DNA from: Acidobacteriaceae bacterium
GTDB lineage: Bacteria; Acidobacteriota; Terriglobia; Terriglobales; Acidobacteriaceae
DNA length: 64,000 nt
NCBI GenBank assembly: GCA_028283655.1
Contig: JAPWKE010000003.1
Coordinates: forward strand, 1,240,001-1,304,000
Reading direction: 5' to 3'
In this document: positions 29,524 through 37,406 of the stretch, piece by piece
How positions within the stretch are numbered: position 1 is the first letter of the stretch
Layout of the letters: each line of letters starts with the position of its first letter
Translations under genes and position numbers: made by a program
Notes under the pieces: generated by a model
What the model was told of the DNA's origin: nothing
What the model saw: the letters and a program-made list of their open reading frames with translations, nothing else
The model's database searches: none

Positions 29524-30750
29524 ATGCCAAGAGGACGCAAGCCGAAGGTTATCGAAGGCGATATCGCTGGAGTGTACGAGCAGAAGGGCAAGAACGGCGT
29601 CACATGGACGGCCCGCTACTGGTCATCCGGCAAAGACGTACGGCGTACTTTCAAAACACAGGCCCAGGCCATCGAACACCTCAATAAAGTACAGCTCATG
29701 CGCCTCACTGGCGAGCGTCTTCCGACGACAGCGAAAGTCCCACTGCTCACCAGCTCTGAACAAGAGAGGCGCGGCACTGTCTCTAATCTCCTGCTGACAG
29801 ACCTCATAACGGAGTACATGGCCAAGCAGAAGGAAACGGCTGAACGCGAGAAGCTCCAGAACAGCAAGAAGGTCGGCTACGTTGCCGATCCTCAGATTCG
29901 CATCGGCAACCTGGAATCACGCTTCAAGGCCATCCGTAAGGCTTTCACTGGCCGCTATGCGGACTCTATTGAGCCGCATGAGGTCAAAGACTTCCTCGAA
30001 TCGCTCCAACGGTCCAATGGCACGATGAACCGCTACAAGACGACCTTAAGCGGTGTGTACGAATACGCTATCGAGCGTAAGAAGCTGAAGTCGAACCCTA
30101 CTAGCGATGTCGAACACTATTCTGTACCGCTTGGAATCCCCCGCTGGATGGATGATGACGAAGAGACGCGTCTGCGTAAGGTAGTTCAATGCTGGATCGA
30201 CGAGACACCGGAAGATCACGAAATCACCCGGCTGCTATTCCGCGAACACCTTAATGAGATCACCGTTGCCTCTCAGACCGGAATGCGTAAAGGGAATCAG
30301 TACGCCCTTATGTGGGAGATCGACATCAACTTTGACCTCCGCTTGATTCTGTTGCCGAACACAAAGACCGGCAAACCGCATGTGATCCCGATGACCGAAA
30401 GCGTCCATGAGGCACTAAAGGATCAAAAAGCCATTCAGGACCAGCTTCATAGGCTCCGAGGCGAAAACTATGAATCAGAGCGTCTTCGCTTGGATGGACG
30501 TGTATTCACTATCCGAGAGAATCGTGAATGGTTCGCCAAGGCCAAAGAGGAAGCTGGCATCAAGACGAACCTTCGTTGGCATGATCTCAGCCGTCACACG
30601 GCTGGTTCACGCCTAGCAGCAAGCGGAGCGAACCAGAAGGTGATCCAGAGCGTGTTGGGACACTCCACAATGGCAATGAGCGCCCGATACACTCACCTCA
30701 CTCAGAGCCACATAGCAGAGGCGATGAAGGCACTGAATCGAACTGCATAG
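29524..30750 (+). CDS. int: Tyrosine-recombinase phage integrase
   Basis: 408 residues from the ATG at 29524, which has GAGGGAG 5-7 bases upstream; an ATG six codons earlier lacks this. N-terminal arm-binding AP2-like strand (about 15-60), SAM-like core-binding domain (about 95-170), catalytic domain (about 190-400). Catalytic Arg in SQTGMRKGNQYAL, HxxR-type box in WHDLSRHTAGS, and SVLGHSTMAMSARYTHL with the Tyr nucleophile. It adjoins attL and is transcribed into the element, so it should mediate integration at tRNA-Glu. Confidence 0.94.
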   Translation: MPRGRKPKVIEGDIAGVYEQKGKNGVTWTARYWSSGKDVRRTFKTQAQAIEHLNKVQLMRLTGERLPTTAKVPLLTSSEQERRGTVSNLLLTDLITEYMAKQKETAEREKLQNSKKVGYVADPQIRIGNLESRFKAIRKAFTGRYADSIEPHEVKDFLESLQRSNGTMNRYKTTLSGVYEYAIERKKLKSNPTSDVEHYSVPLGIPRWMDDDEETRLRKVVQCWIDETPEDHEITRLLFREHLNEITVASQTGMRKGNQYALMWEIDINFDLRLILLPNTKTGKPHVIPMTESVHEALKDQKAIQDQLHRLRGENYESERLRLDGRVFTIRENREWFAKAKEEAGIKTNLRWHDLSRHTAGSRLAASGANQKVIQSVLGHSTMAMSARYTHLTQSHIAEAMKALNRTA

Positions 30751-30993
30751 TTCTGCATCAGATACGACGTAGGGTGATTCCCCTGCTTCTGGAAACCGCA
30801 CGGTCGAACACTGCTGACCGTCAATAGTGCATCCACAGCAACATCGCTGGACACGAGTAGGCGTATCGAAGCGGACATCCTGTAGGCCTAATGTCATCCT
30901 TGGCCGGATGAAGGGGAACTCCGCCCCGAGTAGCGCGAACCTTGCAGACGGATTCGACCGCATAGCTCCGAAACTTCCGTTTCGAGGCTATTT

Positions 30994-31221
30994 ATGTCTA
31001 TTTCACACATGAAAGCTCCTATTTCGCCAGTCCGTCTGGACCGCAAAGGTTCAGCAGCTTACCTGTCTCTCTCGGTCCGCTCTGTCGATTACCTAATCCA
31101 GCAGGAACGCTTGAAGCCAGTCCGCGATGGCGGCAAAGTGTTCGTAATGGTCGCCGACCTCGACCGTTATGCGAAAGCAGATCATAATCAGCCCATTCGC
31201 CCGGTTGCAGGTGGTCGCTAA
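30994..31221 (+). CDS. Excisionase-like helix-turn-helix protein
   Basis: 75 residues (possibly from the ATG at 31009). LDRKGSAAYLSLSVRSVDYLI and then VRDGGKVFVMVADLDRYA match the MerR/Xis-like winged helix that recognises attachment sites. It follows the integrase after 243 bases and overlaps the next start by one base (TAATGG). Most likely the directionality factor; a small repressor role cannot be excluded. Confidence 0.7.
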   Translation: MSISHMKAPISPVRLDRKGSAAYLSLSVRSVDYLIQQERLKPVRDGGKVFVMVADLDRYAKADHNQPIRPVAGGR

Positions 31222-31748
31222 TGGCGCCTGACAAAATGTCAGATTCTGAGCTGACAGGAAATCTCCCGAATCTACTTGCCGATATTCCTACAGCGGTTCG
31301 TGAAGAGTTCCTCGCCGACGTACGCGAGATCACTACCGTCTCGAAGGCAACAGGATTGAAGTTAGGCGAGCATCTTCGCTCTATGCGTGATGAATTAAAG
31401 GCAACGAAACGCTGGTATCGAGTAGTGAAAGAACTAGCTAAGGTCACAGGATATGCAGATCGCACTATCCTTCGCTGGGTGGATGGCGATGAGAATCCCC
31501 AAAAGAAGCCAGCCAAACCAGAGTTTCAGAAACAGCGAGAGATTCGCTCGTTGGCGAACCGTCTCGAATCCAATCATTCCCTCGATGCCGAAGCTGTGGC
31601 AGATTTTGCCAGTCTTGCAATGCAGCTAACCATTTCAGAAGGACCTGCTGGGGATGTCGAGGCTATCTCATTCCTGACCGGCGTGATTGAATCCGTCGCA
31701 GCTCTTCGCCGGATGAGCGTCACTGTTGAAATCAAGGTGGTGGCGTAA
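31221..31748 (+). CDS. Phage early protein with predicted HTH, unknown
   Basis: 175 residues, not recognised. Two acidic/helical segments flank a likely helix-turn-helix (KVTGYADRTILRWVDGDEN, about 75-95). Start and stop overlap both neighbours by TAATG-type junctions, so it is a real gene in a tight early operon. It could be a small DNA-binding regulator. Confidence 0.6.
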   Translation: MAPDKMSDSELTGNLPNLLADIPTAVREEFLADVREITTVSKATGLKLGEHLRSMRDELKATKRWYRVVKELAKVTGYADRTILRWVDGDENPQKKPAKPEFQKQREIRSLANRLESNHSLDAEAVADFASLAMQLTISEGPAGDVEAISFLTGVIESVAALRRMSVTVEIKVVA

Positions 31749-32674
31749 TGGCTAAGGGTACGAAGATCAGTTGGGCGCACCACACGGTGAACTGGTGGAT
31801 TGGTTGCGGCAAGGTATCGGCTGAATGCAAGAACTGCTATGCCGAATCTCTTATTGAGAACCGCATGGGCAAGTCTTTCGCGGAAAGACATTACCGTATC
31901 GAAGCGGCAATGAAGGAAGCCTACAGCTACGACGCCGAAGCCAAAGCAGCAGGAAAGCGAGCCATCGTCTTCACGAACTCTCTATCCGACTTCTTCGATC
32001 CAGCAGCAGACGCGAACCGCGCTGCTGCGTGGGCCGCCATCAAGAACACACCAAATCTTTACTGGATGATCCTTACGAAGAGGCCCCACCTCATCGCTGA
32101 TAGGCTCCCTGCGGATTGGGGAGACGGCTGGGAGAACGTTTGGCTCGGTACGACCTGCGGCTCTAAAAAACCCTATAAGTGCCTTCATACGGGGATGATT
32201 ATGACGCCTATAGACCGTGTAACGGCTCTACAGGCGATACCCTGCCGCGTTCGGTTCATCAGTGCGGAACCATTGCTCACCGATATCTCCGATATCGACC
32301 TGACAGGTATTGATTGGGTCGCAGTCGGTGGTGAATCTGGACGCGAGTGGAACTATGCAGACCGAATGATGGATATAACGAACGCGGCGAAGCTATATGA
32401 CCGCTGCAAACAGGAAGAAATCAGGTTCCTGTTCAAACAAGCCAGCCATCAGTTCACCGAAAGAGGAATCAATGCACTGAATCTCTACCTGGCCGAGCAA
32501 TACGGGGAACGTCTCGACCCGATGAGGTGCGAATTGATTCGTGAGTACCCTGCTGAAGCGGATGGGAAGTTGATGGAGTTCAGTCCTCCTGGCGCGAAGG
32601 CACGATTCAGCCTCAGCGATTGGCGCGACTACAAGGTCACGAAAGTCAAGACGCGATTGCCGATATTGCAGTAG
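31748..32674 (+). CDS. DUF5131 / phage Gp37-Gp68 family protein
   Basis: 308 residues. The N-terminus TKISWAHHTVNWWIGCGKVS plus ECKNCYAE carries the conserved CX6CX2C cluster with the family's W-N-W pattern, and WLGTTCG, RFISAEPLL and DWVAVGGESG are the later blocks. The Cys arrangement recalls radical SAM proteins, but the activity of this phage family is not established. Overlaps the preceding stop by TAATG. Confidence 0.85.
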   Translation: MAKGTKISWAHHTVNWWIGCGKVSAECKNCYAESLIENRMGKSFAERHYRIEAAMKEAYSYDAEAKAAGKRAIVFTNSLSDFFDPAADANRAAAWAAIKNTPNLYWMILTKRPHLIADRLPADWGDGWENVWLGTTCGSKKPYKCLHTGMIMTPIDRVTALQAIPCRVRFISAEPLLTDISDIDLTGIDWVAVGGESGREWNYADRMMDITNAAKLYDRCKQEEIRFLFKQASHQFTERGINALNLYLAEQYGERLDPMRCELIREYPAEADGKLMEFSPPGAKARFSLSDWRDYKVTKVKTRLPILQ

Positions 32675-32800
32675 ACGGGATGGGGATGGCTTCGGCTATC
32701 CCCTTTTATCTTTTAATTTGAGGTGCCCCGAGCTAATCAAAAGTATTTTGTGAATAATTTGGCGATTCAATCAAATTCCATATACTAGCAGTGGGTATAT

Positions 32801-33166
32801 ATGGCAACTTATACCCCACCCTTTAACCGCCTCGACGGCAAGTACACTATCGATCATCAAACCGGCTGTTACAACTGGACCGGTTCCCTCTCATCGCAAG
32901 CTGGTTATCCGACCATTGGTGACGGCCAGAAGGTTTTATACGCTCACCGCGTAGCGTGGGAGTCTATAAACGGCCCCATGCCGACGACGCCATGTCCTGA
33001 TGGCTCTTTCCGCTGGGAACTCCACCATGTTTGCCAGAATAAGCGTTGCATCAACCAGACTCACATCCAGCTCGTAACGCAGCGCGAACATGCCGTACTC
33101 CACAAAGCTATCCGACTAGCAAACGAACTAGGTCAGATCGCCGCAACGATGAAGGCGGCAGCCTAA
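32801..33166 (+). CDS. HNH endonuclease (phage)
   Basis: 121 residues. YAHRVAWESINGPMP and the ELHHVCQNKRCINQTHIQLV block form the HNH beta-beta-alpha-metal fold (HH, N, H). Probably a nicking or homing-type nuclease. It starts a new transcription block after a 126-base AT-rich gap with TATACT at 32781-32786 as a possible -10, and its stop overlaps the next ATG. Confidence 0.8.
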   Translation: MATYTPPFNRLDGKYTIDHQTGCYNWTGSLSSQAGYPTIGDGQKVLYAHRVAWESINGPMPTTPCPDGSFRWELHHVCQNKRCINQTHIQLVTQREHAVLHKAIRLANELGQIAATMKAAA

Positions 33167-33366
33167 TGGTTAGACAACTCTGGAAAGCAGCACCCTCTCT
33201 CAAGCCCTCGGTCGGCACTATGGACGCCTACATTGATGGCGATCTTGAGGCCGAAGCGATCATCGAGGCGTGGCGGTTCCAACCCAATCGGGGAACTCGA
33301 ATCGTCTACGTCACGAGTGAAGAACACGCTGCAATGGCGGCGCGAACCGAAGGAATCGCTTACTGA
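33166..33366 (+). CDS. Small phage protein, unknown
   Basis: 66 residues, start fused to the HNH stop (TAATGG) and stop abutting the sigma-like gene (TGAATG). Acidic centre (IDGDLEAEAIIEAW) and basic ends; no recognised domain. Kept because of the perfect coupling on both sides. Confidence 0.55.
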   Translation: MVRQLWKAAPSLKPSVGTMDAYIDGDLEAEAIIEAWRFQPNRGTRIVYVTSEEHAAMAARTEGIAY

Positions 33367-33858
33367 ATGGATAAGACACTTAACAACCTCTACTCCGCGT
33401 GGGCCGCGAATCCCAATGATGTGACTATGCACGCGCTCCTTTCTTCAGTAAGGAGTGCTGCACTCAAGTCCTTCCGTTTTGAGTTCCGTGATTCCTCGGA
33501 GGATATGTCACAGAATGTTGTTTTTCGCGTGTGGGAGCGGCTTCCGACGTTCACACCTCAGGACGAAGGCTCCTTTGCACGTTGGGTATCTGTCATCATC
33601 CGAAATGAACGCCGTCAGCAGTGGGACAGACCGAAGCTCAACCAGGTAGACGTTCTAGAGCAGCCACAGGAAGAACACCACTACTTCGACACATCGTTCT
33701 TGCCTGATTCGATCCAGCCAGCCGCGAAGCTATTACTCGCGGGCTTCTCCTTTAAGGAAGCCGCAGAACTATTGCAAGTCAACGTGACTGCCCTTCGTGA
33801 ACGATTTCGCAGGTTTCGGCAGGAATATTCAGTTGATGACTGTTGTTTTAGCGTCTAA
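33367..33858 (+). CDS. Phage-encoded sigma-70-like factor
   Basis: 163 residues. Region 2-like helices: RSAALKSFRFEFRDSSEDMS with QNVVFRVWERLPTF, then FARWVSVIIRNERRQ. Region 4-like C-terminus: LLAGFSFKEAAELLQVNVTA then LRERFRRFRQ, a helix-turn-helix with basic recognition helix. Length and order match ECF-like sigma factors. It is the last gene before the 1 kb non-coding region and may direct transcription of it or of the late operon. Confidence 0.75.
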   Translation: MDKTLNNLYSAWAANPNDVTMHALLSSVRSAALKSFRFEFRDSSEDMSQNVVFRVWERLPTFTPQDEGSFARWVSVIIRNERRQQWDRPKLNQVDVLEQPQEEHHYFDTSFLPDSIQPAAKLLLAGFSFKEAAELLQVNVTALRERFRRFRQEYSVDDCCFSV

Positions 33859-33884
33859 CTCCGTTGTTATATATAGAGGCCGCT

Positions 33885-33913
33885 TTGGCTCGAAACCTAA
33901 GTTCGTGTAATAT
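33885..33913 (+). promoter_or_regulatory. Putative promoter of the structured RNA
   Basis: TTGGCT (33885-33890), 17-base spacer, TAATAT (33908-33913). The -10 is strong, the -35 matches 4 of 6. Transcription would start near 33920, ahead of the first helix at 33970. Confidence 0.4.
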
Positions 33914-33919
33914 CTATAT

Positions 33920-34617
33920 AGTTACTAAAGTCCTTCCGTCGCCAACCTAAAATGCGTCGTTATGGCAGGCCATCCCTGGAATTAGCTTCTCAGCTGGCCG
34001 GAATCAAAGAACAAATCCTGCGAGTAATCGCAGGCGGTTAGGGATGGGGTTCCTACGATCTGAACAGACAGATCGGGCGTAGCGGGAGAGAAAACCCGCA
34101 GAGCAACGCAAGGCTCATACGCTGCACACCCACTAGTCAACCGTTACCCGCATTGGCCAGCTAATTGGCTGATATTTATAGGACTAGTAATAGCAAAGGG
34201 AGCGTGGCCAGCACGTTGATGTCCTGCGATGGACTGAAGAGCTGGATGTTTACGGGTTATACGTGACGTAGCCGCAAGGCTAATCGAACATTAAGTTGCT
34301 TGCGTAGGCGTGGACATCGGTCCATCACGAGGAGATACCACCTTGGCGCCACCTTTCCACCGGCTACCCCTGACTGGAATCCCTATTTACAGGGGGATGA
34401 TACGAGTAGTGTATCTGGGTTGCCGTGACGGGTAGTTTTACTATGAGTTACATCTACTCAGTAAGTAGAGATATCTACCCTCTACCATGTGCCCGGCGGC
34501 TCCGACCGACCGGCACGGACCACACATCGAGATTGGCTGGCAGCACCTCATCCCTAGCAGCCAGCTAAAGCAGCGACCAGCCACGGGCGAATCCCTTACG
34601 AGTGGCTGGTCGCTTTT
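33920..34617 (+). ncRNA. Candidate large structured phage RNA (about 700 nt)
   Basis: No convincing ORF, but many helices. Closing helix CCATCCCT/AGGGATGG (33970-33977 with 34040-34047) encloses a perfect 7 bp GTAA (GNRA) hairpin (34017-34034). Then GATCTG/CAGATC (34057-34074); a possible three-way junction GCGTA/TACGC (34077-34081, 34118-34122) around GCGGG/CCCGC (34082-34099) and GAGC/GCTC (34101-34116); ACTAGTC/GACTAGT (34132-34138, 34182-34188); CGTG/CACG (34203-34215); GTCC/GGAC (34221-34234); TAGCC-GCAA-GGCTA (34269-34282, GNRA); TGGA/TCCA (34311-34324); CCCCTG/CAGGGG (34367-34395); GGGTAG/CTACCC around TCTAC/GTAGA (34430-34480); and a 13 bp terminator. Could be a stand-alone RNA of the ROOL/GOLLD kind or a leader for the downstream operon. 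I do not recognise a known family. Confidence 0.6.
34572..34617 (+). terminator. Strong intrinsic terminator at the end of the structured RNA
   Basis: 13 bp perfect stem AGCGACCAGCCAC / GTGGCTGGTCGCT (34572-34584, 34602-34614) with a 17-base loop, directly followed by TTT and GCTATT. It ends the non-coding region 264 bases before the methyltransferase gene, which separates the two transcription units unless antitermination occurs. Confidence 0.8.
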
Positions 34618-34881
34618 GCTATTCCCGCACCTCACATCAATCAGGTTCCCTGACCGGCCACCAATAATTCGACTATTTCCCATAGCGGCGTGTTGTTTTC
34701 GGCCTCATCTCCGCTGATAGAGTAGAGGGCAAATAACCAGCCCACAGTAACCACGTGGCCTATAGGTCTCGCACCGACCTCGAATGCACTGCTCACTCGC
34801 ATTCCAAACAGGTGCAATCCCTCCTTCAGCGATATCAGGACCGGCCGTCAGAGTTGGTCCTTCGTTGTTTAAGCCCCATAC
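34618..34881. other. Leader between terminator and methyltransferase gene
   Basis: 264 bases without a gene. Three small hairpins: TCAGG-TTC-CCTGA (near 34640-34652), AGGTC/GACCT (34764-34780), and AGGACC/GGTCCT (34837-34861) followed by a T-rich run just before the ATG. The last could be an attenuator. Confidence 0.4.
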
Positions 34882-36004
34882 ATGAAGACACTCACCGCAA
34901 TCAGCCTGTTCAGTGGAACAGGAATGCTCGACCGTGGCGTCGGGGCCGCTCTCAAGGCACAAGATTATGACCTCCGAACCATCCTCTACTGCGAACGTGA
35001 AACCTACGCGCAAGAAGTCCTCAAAGCGAGGATGCAAGACAAGCTCCTCTGCGAAGCACCTATCTGGTCAGACGTTACAACTCTCGACGCCAGCCAGCTT
35101 AGAGGACACGTTGACTGCATCATTGCAGGCTTCCCTTGCCAGCCGTTCAGTGTCGCCGGTAAACGAGCTGGTATCGAAGATGAAAGATACCTATTCGGCG
35201 ACGTTCTACGCATCACCAATGAAGCAGGCGCAGCTCTGCTCTTCCTCGAAAACGTTCCAGGTTTGCTCTCAGCCAAATCAGACACCACAGCTCCCATCGC
35301 AGACGTTATGCGGCTCCTGGACGAAGCAGGGTTTGATGCGACATGGCAGTGTCACACTGCCGAAGAAGCTGGCGCGCCCCACAAAAGAGAACGTTGGTTC
35401 TGCATCGCCTGGCGAAGAGAACTGGCTGACTCCGAATGTGATGGACAAACTGGAACCAAGATCGAAGGAATCACTCACTGCGTATCAGCAGAGGAATCGA
35501 CCGGGCAGAACATCTTGCCCTACGCTGCGTGAACAAGTGGTTTACGGCAAGAATTGGACTACACCTCAGAAGCATGATTCCTGTGAAAGCACTCGAATCA
35601 CCACGGCTCACAATACCGTGACACGTGAGGTTCGCAACTGGTCCACACCACTGAAGACCGACTCGAAGTTCTGCCTGACTACTGGCAAGTTCACCAATAT
35701 CGTGAGCGAAGTACAAGGGCATAGCGACGGATCTTCAACGAACAGATTGAATCCTGCATGGGCTGAAACGCTCATGGGATGGCCTATCGGCTGGACCAAT
35801 GCTTCTGTACCCGTCACCTGTGCATTCCCCGGCTTCCCTAAAGGCCAAGGCGATGAGCAGCACGATTACGAACCGTCCAGAACGATCCATAAAGATCACT
35901 GCACGAACCGCGCTAAACGAATTGCAATGATCGGCAATGGTGTAGTCCCACAAGAAGCAGCACTGGCCTTCACTCATCTCCTCAATGGCAACAAGAGCAA
36001 GTAA
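34882..36004 (+). pseudogene. DNA cytosine-5 methyltransferase, frameshifted
   Basis: Frame one from the ATG at 34882 gives motifs I (LFSGTGMLDRGVG), IV (GFPCQPFSVAGK with catalytic Cys), VI (ENVPGL) and VIII (GAPHKRERWF), then runs into unrelated text and stops at 35532. The +1 frame from about 35410 continues with GEENWLTPNVMD, then LNPAWAETLMGWPIGWT and RIAMIGNGVVPQEAALAF (motif X) to 36004. Joined, the two parts make a full-length enzyme of about 373 residues. A single-base insertion, an assembly error or a programmed +1 shift would explain it. No restriction enzyme is adjacent, so it would be an orphan phage methylase protecting phage DNA. Confidence 0.8.
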
Positions 36005-36065
36005 ACCCTGCAAGTATCCAAATTGTTCGGCTCTAGTTCCATCTGGCTACTGCTCCGCGCACGAG
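35985..36065 (+). other. Relic of an HNH-type zinc finger
   Basis: Encodes PCKYPNCSALVPSGYC plus SAHEK, parallel to ACKQPNCSELVDNGYC plus NNHK at the start of the HNH gene at 36404. Nucleotide identity is only moderate, so this is an old duplication, or the finger is truly part of the 138-residue protein. Confidence 0.4.
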
Positions 36066-36074
36066 AAGATCACA

Positions 36075-36401
36075 ATGAATCCCATATCAGATATCAAAAC
36101 AGCAGCTATAGACATAGCTCATGCAGTAGAGAAGGTAGCGACCTCCATTCCAAACACCATCTCGCTACTCGACCACGCAATCAAAGATGAACCAGCAGTG
36201 AAGACCCTCATCACTACGCTGGTACAGAACGCATCAAGCGTTCTGACCGCTGGCACAATCGCCGCCGAAGCAAGAGGAATCTCTCTGACAGCAGATGTAG
36301 CAACACTAGCAGCCGCAGAGCAGTTCTTTACGTACTTCAAGAACATGTTCCTGCCACAGGCCGAATCCATCTACGCAGAACTCAAGTCCGACGCTCAGTA
36401 A
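36075..36401 (+). CDS. Small phage protein, unknown
   Basis: 108 residues from the internal ATG at 36075 (MNPISDIKTAAIDIAHAVEK...). The open frame extends upstream to 35985, overlapping the methylase end, and there encodes a Cys/His finger (CKYPNCSALVPSGYCSAHEK) resembling the start of the HNH protein that follows. I prefer the internal start and regard the finger as a remnant. The rest is helical and Ala-rich; no family recognised. Confidence 0.5.
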   Translation: MNPISDIKTAAIDIAHAVEKVATSIPNTISLLDHAIKDEPAVKTLITTLVQNASSVLTAGTIAAEARGISLTADVATLAAAEQFFTYFKNMFLPQAESIYAELKSDAQ

Positions 36402-36403
36402 GA

Positions 36404-36751
36404 ATGCCGTCCAGAGCAAAGCGCGCGTGCAAGCAGCCGAACTGTTCAGAACTGGTCGATAACGGTTACTGCAACAATCACAAACAGCACACCAATGATT
36501 ACGACCGCTGGCGTGGGCAGTCACAAACGCGCGGCTATGACAACGACTGGCGACGAATCAGATTGATTGCACTACGACGTGACCGCTACCTGTGCCAGCA
36601 TTGCCTACGAGATGGACTCGTTACTCCTGCGATTGACGTCGATCACATCATCCCGATCAGTGTTGATCCAACGCGCCGACTTGACATTGATAATTTGCAA
36701 TCACTTTGCAGACCTTGTCACAACATTAAGACCGCTATTGAATCACGATGA
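36404..36751 (+). CDS. HNH endonuclease of the packaging module
   Basis: 115 residues. N-terminal Cys/His finger (about 9-26), then LRRDRYLCQHCLRDG, DVDHIIPIS and LQSLCRPCHNIKT: the HNH core with its CxxC zinc pairs. HNH proteins of this type sit next to the small terminase in HK97-like phages and assist terminase cleavage at cos. Fits here: the terminase genes follow directly. Confidence 0.9.
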   Translation: MPSRAKRACKQPNCSELVDNGYCNNHKQHTNDYDRWRGQSQTRGYDNDWRRIRLIALRRDRYLCQHCLRDGLVTPAIDVDHIIPISVDPTRRLDIDNLQSLCRPCHNIKTAIESR

Positions 36752-36802
36752 TCCAACCCTTACAGTCGTCTCTCCATGACCTAATCCGGAACATCGTGAG
36801 GC

Positions 36803-36826
36803 ATTAAGGGGATAGGGGGCGTCAAT
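36803..36826. other. Possible cos region
   Basis: The G-rich stretch TTAAGGGGATAGGGGGCGTC then AA lies between the HNH and small terminase genes. A G-run followed by GTCAA is often seen at this place in HNH/P27-type phages. Suggestive only. Confidence 0.3.
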
Positions 36827-36914
36827 TTGTTCGATATTGAGCCTTGTGTCACCGCAACGTGGAAACACTTTCACGACCGCGAATTGAAAAAGCTGAATTC
36901 AGCCCGAAAGAAGA

Positions 36915-37406
36915 ATGAATATGGCTGGAAGGAAGCCCAAACCAACCCTAATCAAAGAGCTATCGGGCAATCCCGGTAAGCGTCGGCTGAACAAGAGCGA
37001 ACCCACGTTCGCATCTGGAGCCAATTGCCCTTCGCACCTCTCTGAAGAAGCAAAGAAGGAATGGCATCGTCTCTCCGCTGACCTAACGGCCTCAGGACTC
37101 CTCACATCAGTTGACCGCGCTGCATTAGCAGCCTATTGCCAGTCCTGGGCTACATGGTGCATGGCAGAACAGCACCTTGCAGATAACGGTTACACGATTA
37201 CATCACCCACAGGCAACGTGACCACCAGTCCATACGTGCTCATCGCCTTCCAAGCGAAGAGCGCGATGCATAAATTCGCCGCAGAGTTTGGCTTCACCCC
37301 GTCCTCACGCTCACGCCTCAATGTGACGGCTCCCACAAAGCAGAAGGCAGACCCGCTTGATGCGTTTTTCGATATGAACCACGATGACCAAGGACTACGC
37401 CAATGA
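36915..37406 (+). CDS. Terminase small subunit, P27 family
   Basis: 163 residues (possibly from the second ATG at 36921). The start MAGRKPKPTLIKELSGNPGK is diagnostic for the P27 family, with the following helical DNA-binding core (CPSHLSEEAKKEWHRL, SVDRAALAAYCQ). It recognises phage DNA for packaging. Its 3' end overlaps the large subunit by 23 bases. Confidence 0.92.
   Translation: MNMAGRKPKPTLIKELSGNPGKRRLNKSEPTFASGANCPSHLSEEAKKEWHRLSADLTASGLLTSVDRAALAAYCQSWATWCMAEQHLADNGYTITSPTGNVTTSPYVLIAFQAKSAMHKFAAEFGFTPSSRSRLNVTAPTKQKADPLDAFFDMNHDDQGLRQ

Noticed and set aside
33960-34480. Group I or group II intron, or tmRNA, as explanation of the structured region
   Set aside because: No interrupted gene on either side, no clear P/Q/R/S elements or domain V, and no tRNA-like ends with CCA or tag-peptide frame.
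34441-34717. Two small frames (80 codons minus, 76 codons plus) in the structured region
   Set aside because: Low-complexity translations without RBS, overlapping the perfect terminator stem; RNA structure explains the sequence better.
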